A stretch of DNA of 60,000 nucleotides from Bolinopsis microptera (GCF_026151205.1 NC_087079.1:64001-124000); one strand, 5' to 3'. Shown: positions 44,750-55,839, numbered from the stretch's first letter. Made by a program: numbers and translations. Notes: a model not told the origin generated them from the sequence alone.

Positions 44750-46054
44750 ATGGCAACCACTGAAGTGTTCCCTGTCAAAAAGCGGGAGGAGTATCAGCAG
44801 TGGAGAAATTTAAAGGGATTCTCAGTGGAGGAAGTTGGGAGGCATAATTACGAATATCCTGTAGAGATAGAGACATGGTCATCAGCATCTGGTCATCCCA
44901 TGCCTAAATCGTGTCAGATTCCTTTTGTATATCCTCGTATATCACTTCCATTAAGCTTGAAATTAGAGAGATGGGTAGATAATCACAAAAAGTATATCCT
45001 TGATGTAACCAATGATCATTTGTTTGACTTTGAAGTTGAACTTCCTCCAAAAGAAATGCCAGAATTTATTCCTGAAATTTTCTCCATTGGAAAGGTTCTC
45101 ACGTGGGCAATGAGAGAACAGTTCGACTTGAAACAAGTCGACATTTTCATGGTAAGTTGTGCTTTACGAGATATTGCTTCTACTGCAACTTTAGGCCGTA
45201 CTGGTGAGTGGGAGTATGCAGTTTTTTGCTACAAAGGAAAAATGTTTATCGAGAAGACTGTTGATGACAGTCAAAGATACTGGAAGTATGGTTTAGATGC
45301 ACCGCCAAATTATGACTACTGGAGATTTCTGGATAATCCGAAAATTCTTCCAGTACAAGGAGAAAAGAATTCAGAAGAAATTAGTTATATTATACCTGAC
45401 TTTGATTACTCTGATGATACAAAGATGCATTGGGAGTTATCAAAGTATGGTAAAAAGTTCGAGGATGTGTTAAGAAGTGAGGGGGGTGGGAACCCTCAAT
45501 ACAACGGAGAGGATAAGAATCTTAAATGGGCAAAAAGTAACAAGCTATTAACCCTTGGGGACCACAAAATTATAACTGCTACGAGATTAAGTTGCCAAGA
45601 ACCAGATGGGCCAATAGATAGTCAGGAAAACATGGTAGAGACAAAAACAATGTTTCCCCAGTCGAAAGAAAACTTTTCTAGATCTAAGGCGTTAAGTTTA
45701 TGGATACATTGTGCATTAGTTGGCATTGAAGCTGTCTATTGTGGATTTCGTTGTGAAGATGGACAATTGATTGGGATTAGGAAATTCACAATGAACGAAT
45801 TGGCAGAACTAGGCAAAGATTACTGGTCTGCTCCTGAGGTACTTGTATTTTTGGATACATTCCTTTCGTGGTTAAAAGAAAAGGTAAACAAAGATTCAGT
45901 GCGAAATAAAGAAGAAGTGTGGCTAAAAGAGGAGATGAGTGGAGATGAAGGAGCAATGTACACCTTGATTTACTCAGGAGATGGAAATATCCGACTGGAA
46001 AAAGATGAGCACCCAGAGTTAAAGAAAATAGTTACCGAGAGATACTGTCTATAG
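44750..46054 (+). CDS. DXO/Rai1-family decapping nuclease homologue, intronless
   Basis: A single open frame of 434 residues. DXO enzymes remove incomplete or NAD caps from RNA 5' ends and digest the RNA 5'-3'. Family blocks in order: ALRDI near 138-142 aligned with the motif I arginine; GKKFED (234-239) with the metal-binding Glu238; MVETKT (295-300) matching the ExK motif (Glu297, Lys299); CGFRCEDGQLIGIRKF (331-346) matching the family's GFR..DG block. The expected ExD motif between them is replaced by TRLS (278-281), so two acidic ligands appear lost while Glu238 and Glu297 remain. This predicts reduced or altered catalysis. With no intron in 1.3 kb, unlike its neighbours, a retrocopy is possible. 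The frame is fully open, so it is probably under constraint. AG at 44723-44727 may end a 5' UTR intron. Confidence 0.85.
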   Translation: MATTEVFPVKKREEYQQWRNLKGFSVEEVGRHNYEYPVEIETWSSASGHPMPKSCQIPFVYPRISLPLSLKLERWVDNHKKYILDVTNDHLFDFEVELPPKEMPEFIPEIFSIGKVLTWAMREQFDLKQVDIFMVSCALRDIASTATLGRTGEWEYAVFCYKGKMFIEKTVDDSQRYWKYGLDAPPNYDYWRFLDNPKILPVQGEKNSEEISYIIPDFDYSDDTKMHWELSKYGKKFEDVLRSEGGGNPQYNGEDKNLKWAKSNKLLTLGDHKIITATRLSCQEPDGPIDSQENMVETKTMFPQSKENFSRSKALSLWIHCALVGIEAVYCGFRCEDGQLIGIRKFTMNELAELGKDYWSAPEVLVFLDTFLSWLKEKVNKDSVRNKEEVWLKEEMSGDEGAMYTLIYSGDGNIRLEKDEHPELKKIVTERYCL

Positions 46055-46150
46055 TCACATATTTAGCATATATTATGTCTATAATCACATATTTAGCATA
46101 TATTATGTCTATAATCACATATTTATCTTATTATACTACATGTCTATAAT
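46040..46150 (+). repeat. ~35-bp tandem repeat starting at the DXO-like stop codon
   Basis: The coding end TGTCTATAG and following TCACATATTTAGCATATATT are repeated as TGTCTATAATCACATATTTA and again, less completely, over the next 100 bp. The stop codon is part of unit 1. Confidence 0.85.
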
Positions 46151-46600
46151 AGCATATTATGCAGTATTTTTTATGATTCCCGGTGTAGTTGAAATTAGTT
46201 ATTATTTTGTGGTTTGGTTATGGAATATGAATTTTTGAATTTGAAATTAGGTTACAGAATTGTTTTTTAGTAATTTTTTGAACATTGACTAATTGATAAT
46301 GATATGGGTTTGTTAGTTTGTTACATTATGTTAAAGAAATGTTTTTTTAGTGAGTGTTGACCATTGTGCATTATAATATTATCTTAAACTGTTTTTTTGA
46401 TTATTTGATTGCTTCAGATTTTCGTTTATTTTTAAGACTAAATATGTGTTTACTAATTTGTTGTTATATTATTTTAAAAAAATTGTTTTTTAGTGATTGT
46501 TTGAACATTTTGTCTTCCATCGCAACTTTTGAATTGAGAGGAACTAGATATCATCCCATTAGCACCTAAGTAATAATCTTCCACCCATAGGGTATAGTAT
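46151..46600. other. DXO-like 3' flank
   Basis: AT-rich, with diverged duplicates of a TTTTTTAGTGA(T/G)TGTTTGA-like word at about 46265, 46345 and 46490. No gene. Confidence 0.4.
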
Positions 46601-46609
46601 GTGCAGGCT

Positions 46610-46805
46610 GCAGCGGGGGGGGGGGGGGGGGGGGGGGGGGGGGTGCAGGTACTTTTTTGATGGAACATAACCCTAAAAGTACCCGAGGGGTGGGTGGGTG
46701 TTTTATGAAATTTTCGAAAAGTATCATGGTACTTTTTTGTCCCAAAAAAAAGAAGGGGTACCCCAAAACATGATTATAAAAGTACATGGTACTTTTTCAT
46801 TACCA
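46610..46805 (-). repeat. Poly-G dispersed element, copy 1
   Basis: A run of about 29 G, then TGCAGGTACTTTTTTGATGG, GGGTGGGTGG, TTTTCGAAAAGTA and ATGGTACTTTTTTG. It matches 52230-52425 in inverted orientation. Confidence 0.75.
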
Positions 46806-46811
46806 AAATGT

Positions 46812-47027
46812 TAGAATTGGGGTTTTCTGAAATTATACCTAGCTTGTTGTAGAATGTAGATCTAATTGGGGTTTTCTGAAATTATACCTAGGTAGCTTGT
46901 TGTAGAATGTAGATCTAATTGGGTTTTTCTGAAATTATACCTAGCTCGGTGTAGATCTAATTGGGTTTTTCTGAAATTATACCTAGCCTGTTGTAGATCT
47001 AATCGGGTTTTTCTGAAATTATACCTA
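46812..47027 (+). repeat. ~44-bp tandem array, left part
   Basis: Units of TTTTCTGAAATTATACCTAG followed by CTTGTTGTAGATCTAATTGG. The array is interrupted by the foldback element at 47028 and resumes in the same orientation at 50242. Confidence 0.9.
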
Positions 47028-50000
47028 TACTCTAGTAGCAGGGAGGGATTGAGTGTGCACTTCGATGTACAGAGTTTTTTGATACTGAATCGGGTTAATT
47101 AGGTCATTGGTAACTCAAATTACCGAGGGGCACATTTTGTGTCGCTAGTCCCAACCCTGTGGGGGCCACGCCCATATTTCACATTAGGCGCATATATGGG
47201 AAATATGTATCTCAGCTTCTGAAGGTCTTAGAGACTCAAACTTTGGCTTAAAATGACCGCAATGCACATATTTATATTGACACTATGAAGGGTATAAAGG
47301 CCCAAAATGCTTACTTTTGGAAAAAAATCCAGAAAAACCGATTTTCACTGGGGCGAGAGTGAAAAAATCTACTCTAGAAGCTTATTGACATCGAGTATGC
47401 AGTTTGGTGTCTACAACTTTTCTAGAAACCAGGTCTTTTGTAAGGTCATTCTGGATCAGAATTGATAAGGTGCGCAATTTCTATCAGTAATCCCAACCCT
47501 AGGGGGAAATTTCTAAATTACCCTCAGGCGCAAATATATGACTTTTGTATCTCGGCTTCTGAACGTTGTAGGGGCCTCTCTTTTACCTCAAACTAACTGC
47601 AAAGGCCACATTTATTTACAAGCTATAAAGCAACATAGGGTTTATAGTGCTTAGTTTTGGAGATATTCATTAAAAACTGTTTTAACTTTCGTGCATCCTA
47701 AATTAGTAACACATGTACTTAATTTTGGTATCCCGGGCTAAAAAAGTCTTACAGACACTTCACTTGCAGCACAGCAAAATGTTCAGCATGAACACATTCA
47801 GATAATATTTATGGAGCAACACAATTCAGTTTCAGAAGCTCCTTCCAGCTATCTTATCTTATCCACAAATGTACACATCTAACCATCTCTCTGGTTACTT
47901 CAAACCACTAACCACTTCAATCCCCAAATTTATACATCTAACCATCTCTCTGGTTACTTCAAACCACTTCAATCCCCAAATTTATACATCCAACCATCCC
48001 TCTGGTTGCTTCCATCTCGTTAAAGCCAAGGATCGACCGAGACTGCTTTTTTGACCGGGAATGGGAAAAAGTGCTGGGACCGGGATTAAGACCGGGACCG
48101 GGATTAGGGATCGGGATTAAGCCGGGATCCCGGTCTTACCACAAGTTGGGCTCTCTTCAGTACTGTTTGGCTATTATGGCTAATTACCTCCAATCCAACC
48201 TCATGTAGTAGAATCTACTTCTAGTTTCCTTCAATTCTGCTACCTCCATTCTAGCTCTTTCTAGCAATCTCTGAATGCTACTTCCTGCTCTATCTAGCTT
48301 CCACAAACACCCAATAATTGTTGTTATGCTACAACTAGCACTGCAAATTCTAGCCATATCCAGCAACCTCAGACTTACTCCTACTCTGTTCAGCTGCAGC
48401 TCATTGGCCGTTGTACCAAAAACCGGTCCCCAAACAAACAAACAAACAGCTATCACCAGCACCTGCAAATTCTAGCACTATCCAGCAACCTCAGACTACT
48501 TTCTGCTCTATCCAGCTAACACTAGCAAACGGTACCCACAAATTTTAGCTTCTTCTAGTTACTTCGGGCTACATCCATCCTTATTCTGCAGTTAAATGAG
48601 CACTCTCAAATTCTATCTGTTTTACCTAATTCCGGCTACCTCCAGGCTCCAGCTAGAACTTTAGGGTGCTTGTGCTATCTGGATATAGCATAATGTAGTC
48701 TGAGTTTGCTGGATAGGGCTATAATTTGCAGGTGCTAGTGGTAGCATAACAAGTAACAACAATTAGTGGGTGTTGGTGGAAGCTAGATAGAGCAGGAAGT
48801 AGCATTCAGAGGTTGCTAGAAATAGCAGGTTTCCCCTTCCTCAATGAGCTGGAAATTGTTGAATGCAGCTGATGCAGCCTGAAAGAGCCAGAATAAATTG
48901 TTGCTGGTGGTGTTATAAAAGGCAAGAGGTAGCTTAAGTTAAGTTTGCTAGAAAGAGCAGAGGTTGGAGGGGCCAGGGGGCCTTGCAGTAGCAGCTAAAT
49001 AGATGTAGCCAAAAAAAGTGAAAAGAGCTGGAGTTGGTGGTTTCTGCCCACTGGTGGTACCTGTATAGAGCAGGAGGTAGCATTCAGAGGTTGCTAGAAA
49101 GAGCTAGAATTATAACGTGCTGGTGGTAGCTGTGTAGAATAGGCATGACATGGAAGTAGCAGAATTATAGGTAGCTAGAAGGAGATTCTACAACATGAGG
49201 TTGGAGTGGAGGTGATTAGCCATAACAGCCAAACAGTACAGGAGAGAGCCCAACTTGTGGTAGATATAACGAGATAGTTAGATTTTCATGTATAAATTTG
49301 GGAATTGAAGTGGTTTGAAGTAACCAGAGAGATGGATAGCTGGAAGGAGCTTCTGAAACTGAATTGTGTTGCTCCATAAATATTATCTGAATGTGTTCAT
49401 GCTGAACATTTTGCTGTGCTGCAAGTGAAGTGTCTGTAAGACTTTTTTAGCCCGGGATACCAAAATTAAGTACATGTGTTACTAATTTAGGATGCACGAA
49501 AGTTAAAACAGTTTTTAATGAATATCTCCAAAACTAAGCACTATAAACCCTATGTTGCTTTATAGCTTGTAAATAAATGTGGCCTTTGCAGTTAGTTTGA
49601 GGTAAAAGAGAGGCCCCTACAACGTTCAGAAGCCGAGATACAAAAGTCATATATTTGCGCCTGAGGGTAATTTAGAAATTTCCCCCTAGGGTTGGGATTA
49701 CTGATAGAAATTGCGCACCTTATCAATTCTGATCCAGAATGACCTTACAAAAGACCTGGTTTCTAGAAAAGTTGTAGACACCAAACTTCATGCTCGATGT
49801 CAATAAGCTTCTAGAGTAGATTTTTTGGTCATAGATCAGACAAGGCTGGTCGGTCGGAGGTCGGTCGGAGGTCGGTCAGGCGCCGGTCGGCGGTAGGTGA
49901 ACGCCGGTCACTCTCGCCCCAGTGAAAATCGGTTTTTCTGGATTTTTTCCAAAAGTAAGCATTTTGGGCCTTTATACCCTTCATAGTGTCAATATAAATA

Positions 50001-50241
50001 TGTGCATTGCGGTCATTTTAAGCCAAAGTTTGAGTCTCTAAGACCTTCAGAAGCTGAGATACATATTTCCCATATATGCGCCTAATGTGAAATATGGGCG
50101 TGGCCCCCACAGGGTTGGGACTAGCGACACAAAATGTGCCCCTCGGTGATTTGAGTTACCAATGACCTAATTAACCCGATTCAGTATCAAAAAACTCTGT
50201 ACATCGAAGTGCACACTCAATCCCTCCCTGCTACTAGAGTA
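47028..50241. mobile_element. Foldback element, 3.2 kb, ~1.4-kb inverted arms, 3-bp TSD
   Basis: Begins TACTCTAGTAGCAGGGAGGG and ends with its reverse complement. The arms stay complementary for more than 1 kb: CTGGGGCGAGAGTG at 47350 mirrors 49914, GGCCCAAAATGC at 47300 mirrors 49963, CAACCCTGTGGGGGCC at 47151 mirrors 50104. It is flanked by CTA on both sides (47025-47027 and 50242-50244). Removing the element plus one CTA restores an intact unit of the surrounding 44-bp array. Each arm carries a private GC-rich insert: left about 48018-48131, right about 49826-49911. The centre (about 48380-48690) is unpaired. No transposase frame exists. A 3-bp duplication fits several DNA-transposon groups; the class is unassigned. 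Confidence 0.9.
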
Positions 50242-50244
50242 CTA

Positions 50245-50628
50245 GCTCGGTGTAGATCTAATTGGGTTTTTCTGAAATTATACCTAGCTCGTTATAGATC
50301 TAATTGGGTTTTTCTGAAATTATACCTAGCTTGTTGTAGATCTAATCGGGTTTTTCTGAAATTATACCTAGCTCGGTGTAGATCTAATTGGGTTTTTCTG
50401 AAATTATACCTAGCTTGTTGTAGATCTAATTGGGTTTTTCTGAAATTATACCTAGCTTGTTGTAGATCTAATTGGGTTTTTCTGAAATTATACCTAGCTT
50501 GTTGTAGATCTAATTGGGTTTTTCTGAAATTATACCTAGCTTGTTGTAGATCTAATTGGGGTTTTCTGAAATTATACCTAGGTCGGTGTAGATCTAATTG
50601 GGTTTTTTCTGAAATTATACCTTCCCCC
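50245..50628 (+). repeat. ~44-bp tandem array, right part
   Basis: About nine units, same orientation and sequence as 46812-47024. The period of three-unit frames gives a repetitive open frame (WVFLKLYLACCRS), which is not a protein. Confidence 0.9.
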
Positions 50629-51110
50629 TTTAGATATAAGGGAAAACCTTAAAAAACCTTAAATTTGCACTTTATTGTATTACTTTTGTCCAAACTTTCG
50701 CACTGTGGACCTTAAAAAACCTTGAATTTAACTGTTTTGGACCTTAAAAATGGGTCAAAAGGGGCCTTAAAAGACGTGAAAAAACCTTAAAAATGACTCT
50801 CAAAAATGCCGGCAACCCTGTTCACAAGTCACATCGAGGTGTCAGCCCCTATCAAGATTCTAAAAAAAGTGCGATGAGATTGGATTTTGAGACTAAAAGT
50901 GCGATCCCCCCCCCCCCCCCCCCCCCCCCCAGCCTGCAAGATTTCTTGCCCCACAAATTACTTTGTATTTAAAAAGATTTCCCTTTGTAAGTGAAATTGT
51001 AAGTATGTCGCTTTATGTCGCTCGATGTTTATATCTCAGAATTGTAAGTATGCCGCTGTAATTTGGATCCATGCATAACGAAAAATTTAAGTGTGTATTT
51101 TTATGAAGGG
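50629..51110. other. CCTTAAAAA-rich spacer and poly-C run
   Basis: Repeated ACCTTAAAAAACCTT words at 50640-50800, then a run of about 30 C at 50907-50931. Probably dispersed-repeat debris. No gene. Confidence 0.5.
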
Positions 51111-51124
51111 TATAATGTTACATA

Positions 51125-51215
51125 TTGTATATCTGACAAGCCCCACGTAGCGCCCCAGTTTAGGGCACGGCCGCTAAGCAGCTGATTCCGGGTTCGAGTC
51201 TCGTCGACGGTCATT
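51125..51215 (+). repeat. tRNA-like / SINE-like sequence candidate
   Basis: A GC-rich patch in AT-rich DNA with CCGGGTTCGAGTCTC, a good pol III B-box (GGTTCGANTC), about 40 bp after CAGTTTAGGGCACGG, a weak A-box. No clean cloverleaf or paired acceptor stem can be drawn, so it is more likely a tRNA-derived SINE head or pseudo-tRNA than a working tRNA. Confidence 0.4.
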
Positions 51216-51803
51216 CTTTTGGCAATTATTAATTATTTTACTAAAATTATCATCAGAGCACCTTGTAATATACTTTATCTGATAAATTATACAGTTCGTA
51301 CTTCAGCTAGAGAAAACTGGCATTTAAGGATTTGTCCGGGGAAGGCCTCGTTCATACTGAAACATATCAAATTATGGTGAACGGAGTTATCTGGTAATAT
51401 TTGTTTTGTTTTTGGCTAGAATTTAGAATGGAATCAATGTGATGAGGATCCAGAGTTAATTACCTGCTAGGATTAATAAGTCAGGTCTACAGTTGAAGAG
51501 ACCCTTTTTCAAACTTTTAATGAAGAAATATCCACTGTGCCTATGGCAGTGTCAAGTATATTCATTATTCTGAGAAAGATGGAGTCGACTGTAGCCAGGA
51601 ATAGTACCTTGAGATTTCGACCATTACCGGACCTCCTTTAATGGTAACCATGGTAACTATAGTAACCACTGTGAATCTTGATCTTATAAACCGATTAATA
51701 TCGACAACAACTAGTATCCTTTAAGACTTAGACAGTACAGAAAAGTAAGCCGTCAGAGTAACACAACCAGTAATAATTCAAAACAATCAATACCAAAAGT
51801 TCA

Positions 51804-51983
51804 ATGACCATGAAAAGTCGGCTTGGTGATAAAGACGAAAAGGCCAGCAAGTTGAGGAATAGTATTATGGGGCCGTTGCGCGCGACCGAATTTGTTGTGC
51901 TGAAAGAGGGTGCCGAAATCTCGCAGTCAGACTCGCGATATTGGGGTGAGATTTATACTAAACTCGTCAAAATCTCGCACTAA
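51804..51983 (+). other. 59-residue open frame upstream of the DMAC2-like gene
   Basis: ATG frame beginning MTMKSRLGDKDEKASKLRNS, charged and unlike the AT-rich spacer. A GTGAGA donor-like site lies inside at about 51943. It might contain the missing first exon of the downstream gene, but the phase from that site does not match exon 52653, so this is only a candidate. Confidence 0.25.
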
Positions 51984-52229
51984 TTGCGCGCGGCAAAGTT
52001 GTTATACTTTAACCACGTGATCTCACACAACACTAAGTTCGGAATTTACAAAGTATAAAGTACATTTTTGTGTCGCTTAAAACTTTTAAATTACATTTTT
52101 TCTATTTTCTCACACATTTTTTGTTAGTTTTTTTTTCTGTGTTTATTTTAAGATTTTGTGCGATGAGCCTGTCTCGCCATCTCGCATGAATCTTGACCTG
52201 GGGGTGTCAGAACATCTTCAGTTTAGAAA

Positions 52230-52425
52230 AACTGATGAACAGGAATTTTTTGAAAAAAAAGGAGGGGGTGGGGGGTCATTTGGGACAATTTCGAAAAGTA
52301 CTGTGGTACTTTTTTGTTATTCTATTCGTGAAGGAGGTGGGTGGGTGGTTATTTTCAGAAATTTCGAAAAGTCAGCATATGTTCCATCAAAAAAGTACCT
52401 GCACCCCCCCCCTCCCCCATTCAAA
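52230..52425 (+). repeat. Poly-G/C dispersed element, copy 2
   Basis: Inverted counterpart of 46610-46805: TTTCGAAAAGTACTGTGG, GGTGGGTGGGTGG, TTCCATCAAAAAAGTACCTG, then a C-run. The open frames through it are incidental. Confidence 0.7.
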
Positions 52426-52652
52426 AGCAATCATGTCTCCCCCATGGCCCCATGCATACTTGATATGAGTCTTGTCTAATCACCTTGCAGTTAAACATTT
52501 TAGCATCCGTTGCCATGGCTACTTACACCAACGGGACTAAATCCATACATTGAGCATAACTTTAACTACAATGTGACCATATTTATAATAATAATACTGT
52601 TGAGCAGTTTCGTTATCTATATTTTATTATCTAAACTCTGTTATCTCCCCAG

Positions 52653-54326
52653 CTCAGATCAGAATGAATACTTTCTGCACCCGACAACTCATGAGATCAG
52701 ATTTCAAGAAAACTGGCTGCAGGAACATAATAGGTAATTTCAAACATGATCGTCTTACTTTGATTTTATAGATATTTTCAAGAAAAGGCAGATTCAATTG
52801 CTTCTTATTTCAGAAATCACAATGATTATATTGTTATCAGTAATATGTTAGGTTACGCAAGAAGATGGAAAAATAATAGGATAGATGAACAGAGGATGAA
52901 ATACATGGGAGCTGATAAACCTGCTGCAGAATGGATATTGCTGTATGTTGTACATTAGTTTTACACCTCATTTGATCATTTTCATGACAATATGGTTATA
53001 CAATATACATGTGTATACATTGTATACATAGTGTACAATGTACACTATGATTAGGAGGGAATCTGCATTCCACAAAAACAAGCTGACTCTGCCAAATATA
53101 ATGTAAAACATTCTTCAACCACCTCTAACCAGTAACCAAACACATTTACTGAACTTTTGCAGGAACAAGGGAAAAGTGAAGATGTCTGGTAGTAATAAGT
53201 GGATATCTTCATTCTGGGACTTTCCTCAAGATAACTTCTCCAGTGACTTCAGACTGACTCACATTCAGGCTGACAACACTGAGGTTTCTTCTACTGGTAA
53301 TTACTTTAAACACATACTTATCATACCTTAATTACTAGCACCCAGTGTCACCTAGTCTAGGGAGTAGCTTCAAGGATCCATTGAACCTATGCGATCTCCT
53401 CGGTCGACTCAGCCGAATGATAGGAAACTTGACTGAGGGTTAAATGAGGAGGGGTACCTGTTAAAAGTTCAAGAAACTTCCTAGGATACCCCTTCAGTGC
53501 ATACTGCATACTGTAAACATAAATACTATTAACTATTAACTATTAACTACAGTCTACTTAAATACTTGTCACTAATTAAAACCGGTTGTTATGATATCAC
53601 GTCTTGTTAATATGCCAGTTTCCTAGATACACCTGCACAATTATATTATTACACAGTTGTACAATGTACGTTATACTGTCTCAGTTGTATAAGCTTTCGT
53701 ACAGTACACACTGCACAGTCACTGCACAGTACTTCTTGAACTTATTATAGATATATGTGTTGAATTAGTCTTCTTGTTTATTAACATTTGATTCTTAGTT
53801 AGTATAATGAGATAACAGTCAAGTTTCAGTTAAGTTTGTATGACAGTTAGTTTAAATTGATGTATTATCAGGTTTTAGATACATAAAGAACCTGGCCTAT
53901 ATCCAGACAGCCTCGTTTGCCCAGTGCCGGTATGTTGATGACAGTGCACTGCCTCATTTACATGGTTCAGCAGACAGCGGTTCATTAAAGGTTACTTTTT
54001 ATTAACTATTAATTATTACTTTAAATAGTAGTCGCACTAGCTCGTATAATCCATTAATTGCTGTACTTTCATCTTTGCTTTAATTTCTACTGACTAGATA
54101 TTCTCTCCAGGCACTAAACCTATCAAAGACTAGTATCACACAGCACGGTATCCGTCAGCTAGCAGAACTTAAATCACTCAAACATCTCGATATTTCGGAT
54201 TGTAAAGGAATGTTGGATATACCTTTTGAATCTGAGTTGCCTGATTTACTGGATTATCTCAAATCTGAGCTCCCTAAGTGCGCTATAATCTTACATTCGG
54301 GCAAAGTTCTGGAAGAACAAATGTGA
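52653..54326 (+). CDS. DMAC2: DMAC2 / ATP synthase subunit s-like LRR protein, 5' end missing
   Basis: Exons: 52653-52733, 52814-52942, 53163-53296, 53872-53990, 54111-54326 (stop), all phase-consistent. The family consists of small mitochondrial LRR proteins; DMAC2 assists assembly of the distal membrane arm of complex I, and the close paralogue DMAC2L (ATP5S) couples ATP synthase. Seen here: RMKYMGADKPAAEWILL, matching the family's D.GPD.AA.EWLL block; then KMSGSNKWISSFWDFP; then LRR-like YIQTASFAQCRYVDDSALPH, LNLSKTSITQHGIRQLAELK and LKHLDISDCKG; then a closing helix DLLDYLKSELPKCAI. No in-frame ATG precedes exon 52653, so the first exon with the mitochondrial presequence is unassigned. 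DMAC2 versus DMAC2L cannot be decided. Confidence 0.85.
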
Positions 54327-55839
54327 GGGTGCAAGTGATTGTTTTGAGAAATCTTGTAGTTTTTATTATTGAGTTTACAGCAATAGCAGCAAATCTGGGG
54401 AAACTTTGAAATACACCACTTTGAAGCATTTAACCACCCCTTAAAAATCACAGAATATGAATTCTAGTAATCTGAATATTTACATAGGTTCAAAAATGTC
54501 ATAGCTTTATGATAGTGCAACGAAAAAAATCTCAGAACATTTTGGTGCTGAGTTAGGTGGTTAAGTAGTCGAAAAATGACTGATTTGTTAGTGGACATTT
54601 TTTATACCTCTTACACCCAAACCCTTATTACAGTGAAGATATGAGTAGTACAGTTAAAATTGATGGTCATTATTAAACAAAAATGGTTCATCGACACATA
54701 GTTGAAGAAGGAAATAAAAAAAATTAATAAATGTGGTCTGTGGAGTGGTTTATTTGTTTATGTTATAGTGTACGCGTGCGCGCGCGCTTGCGCGTACTTA
54801 ACCATCTGTAGGCCAACATATTTAGTCTATGCTTAAATTCTTTATATATTATGTCACCACTATGGTGCCCAATACTTTTAGTGAAGGTCTGATGTAGAAC
54901 AGTTAACCACCAACTGTGGTATATCAAAAAACCATGTTTGTACGCGTGCGCGCGCGCTTGCGCGTACTTAACCATCTGGTATGGCACAGCATTGAAATAT
55001 CACTCTAATTTCAGAGGCAGAGGACACCATCCAGGTGCCCAAAACTTTTGGCTATGGTCCCAATACCATAAAACCTTAGATGTGGCCTCAATGTGGTTAA
55101 AACATGTATATTTTGGACTTTCGGTCAACAGAAGCCATCACAAATTAACCATTATTCAGCAACCTCCGAACTTTTTGTGCCTTATTTTGTTTTGATATTT
55201 GATTATGAGAGATAGCTGAAGGATAATAAGTGATTTTAAAGATTATGCAACAGAATGTGTGGCCGTATGGCGGTTAAAACGACCAAAAACACTGATTTAG
55301 GTCAATTTTAGACCTTTATTAACCATGCTGGACGCAACAAAGGACTCAGCAATGTTTTTGTGCACATAGATGAGCTGGTAGTTATATCTAGATAATGCAG
55401 CATGGCCAGCTATAGCTTTACAAAGCTAATATGTGCTCTAAAAATGGTTAATTAGAGCAAATATAGGATATTTTCGAGACATTTTAACCACCATACTGCA
55501 CATTGATCATAATGCATGAACTTGGGGTCAATTATTGATTTGCAAACAATTATACACTCAATTGGATAGCAAACCATTATCCGAACTTCATATTGTGGTT
55601 AATTTTCACTTTAATAGATGCCTTGTTCAACAGCCTAGCAAGTCATATAGCCCTTTTAACCACTTTTATGACAACATTTCTTGATAACTTTTATCAAAAC
55701 CCTTCAAATGTCCTTTGTTGACCAGAAAAAGTTGACTAAAAGCATTAATATTGTTTTGATTGGTGGTTAACAAAATATTTTGACGTTTTAACCATCTTTT
55801 TAGCACTTTTTACGAATATTAACCACCTAAAATTAACCA
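54327..55839. other. Intergenic DNA dense in TTAACCAC words
   Basis: No gene. TTAACCAC/TTAACCATC or the reverse complement (GTGGTTAA) occurs roughly every 50-100 bp through this stretch and again at 56260-56450, either side of the Helitron-like and hAT elements. A GTACGCGTGCGCGCGCGCTT block with TAACCATCTG occurs twice (about 54768 and 54939). Confidence 0.6.

Noticed and set aside
46474-46787. Proline-rich minus-strand frames
   Set aside because: Translation of the 29-G run in a dispersed element.
48184-48475. Opposed frames in the foldback centre
   Set aside because: Low-complexity, opposite-strand overlap, no transposase signature.
50209-50652. 147-residue repetitive frame
   Set aside because: Translation of the 44-bp tandem array next to the foldback element.
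51137-51205. Functional tRNA gene
   Set aside because: B-box present but no acceptor stem or anticodon arm could be paired.
52510-52652. Hydrophobic N-terminal extension (FIIIILLSSFVIYILL) of the DMAC2-like protein
   Set aside because: No ATG in frame, TTG start only, and CCCCAG at 52652 is a good acceptor; this is probably intron.
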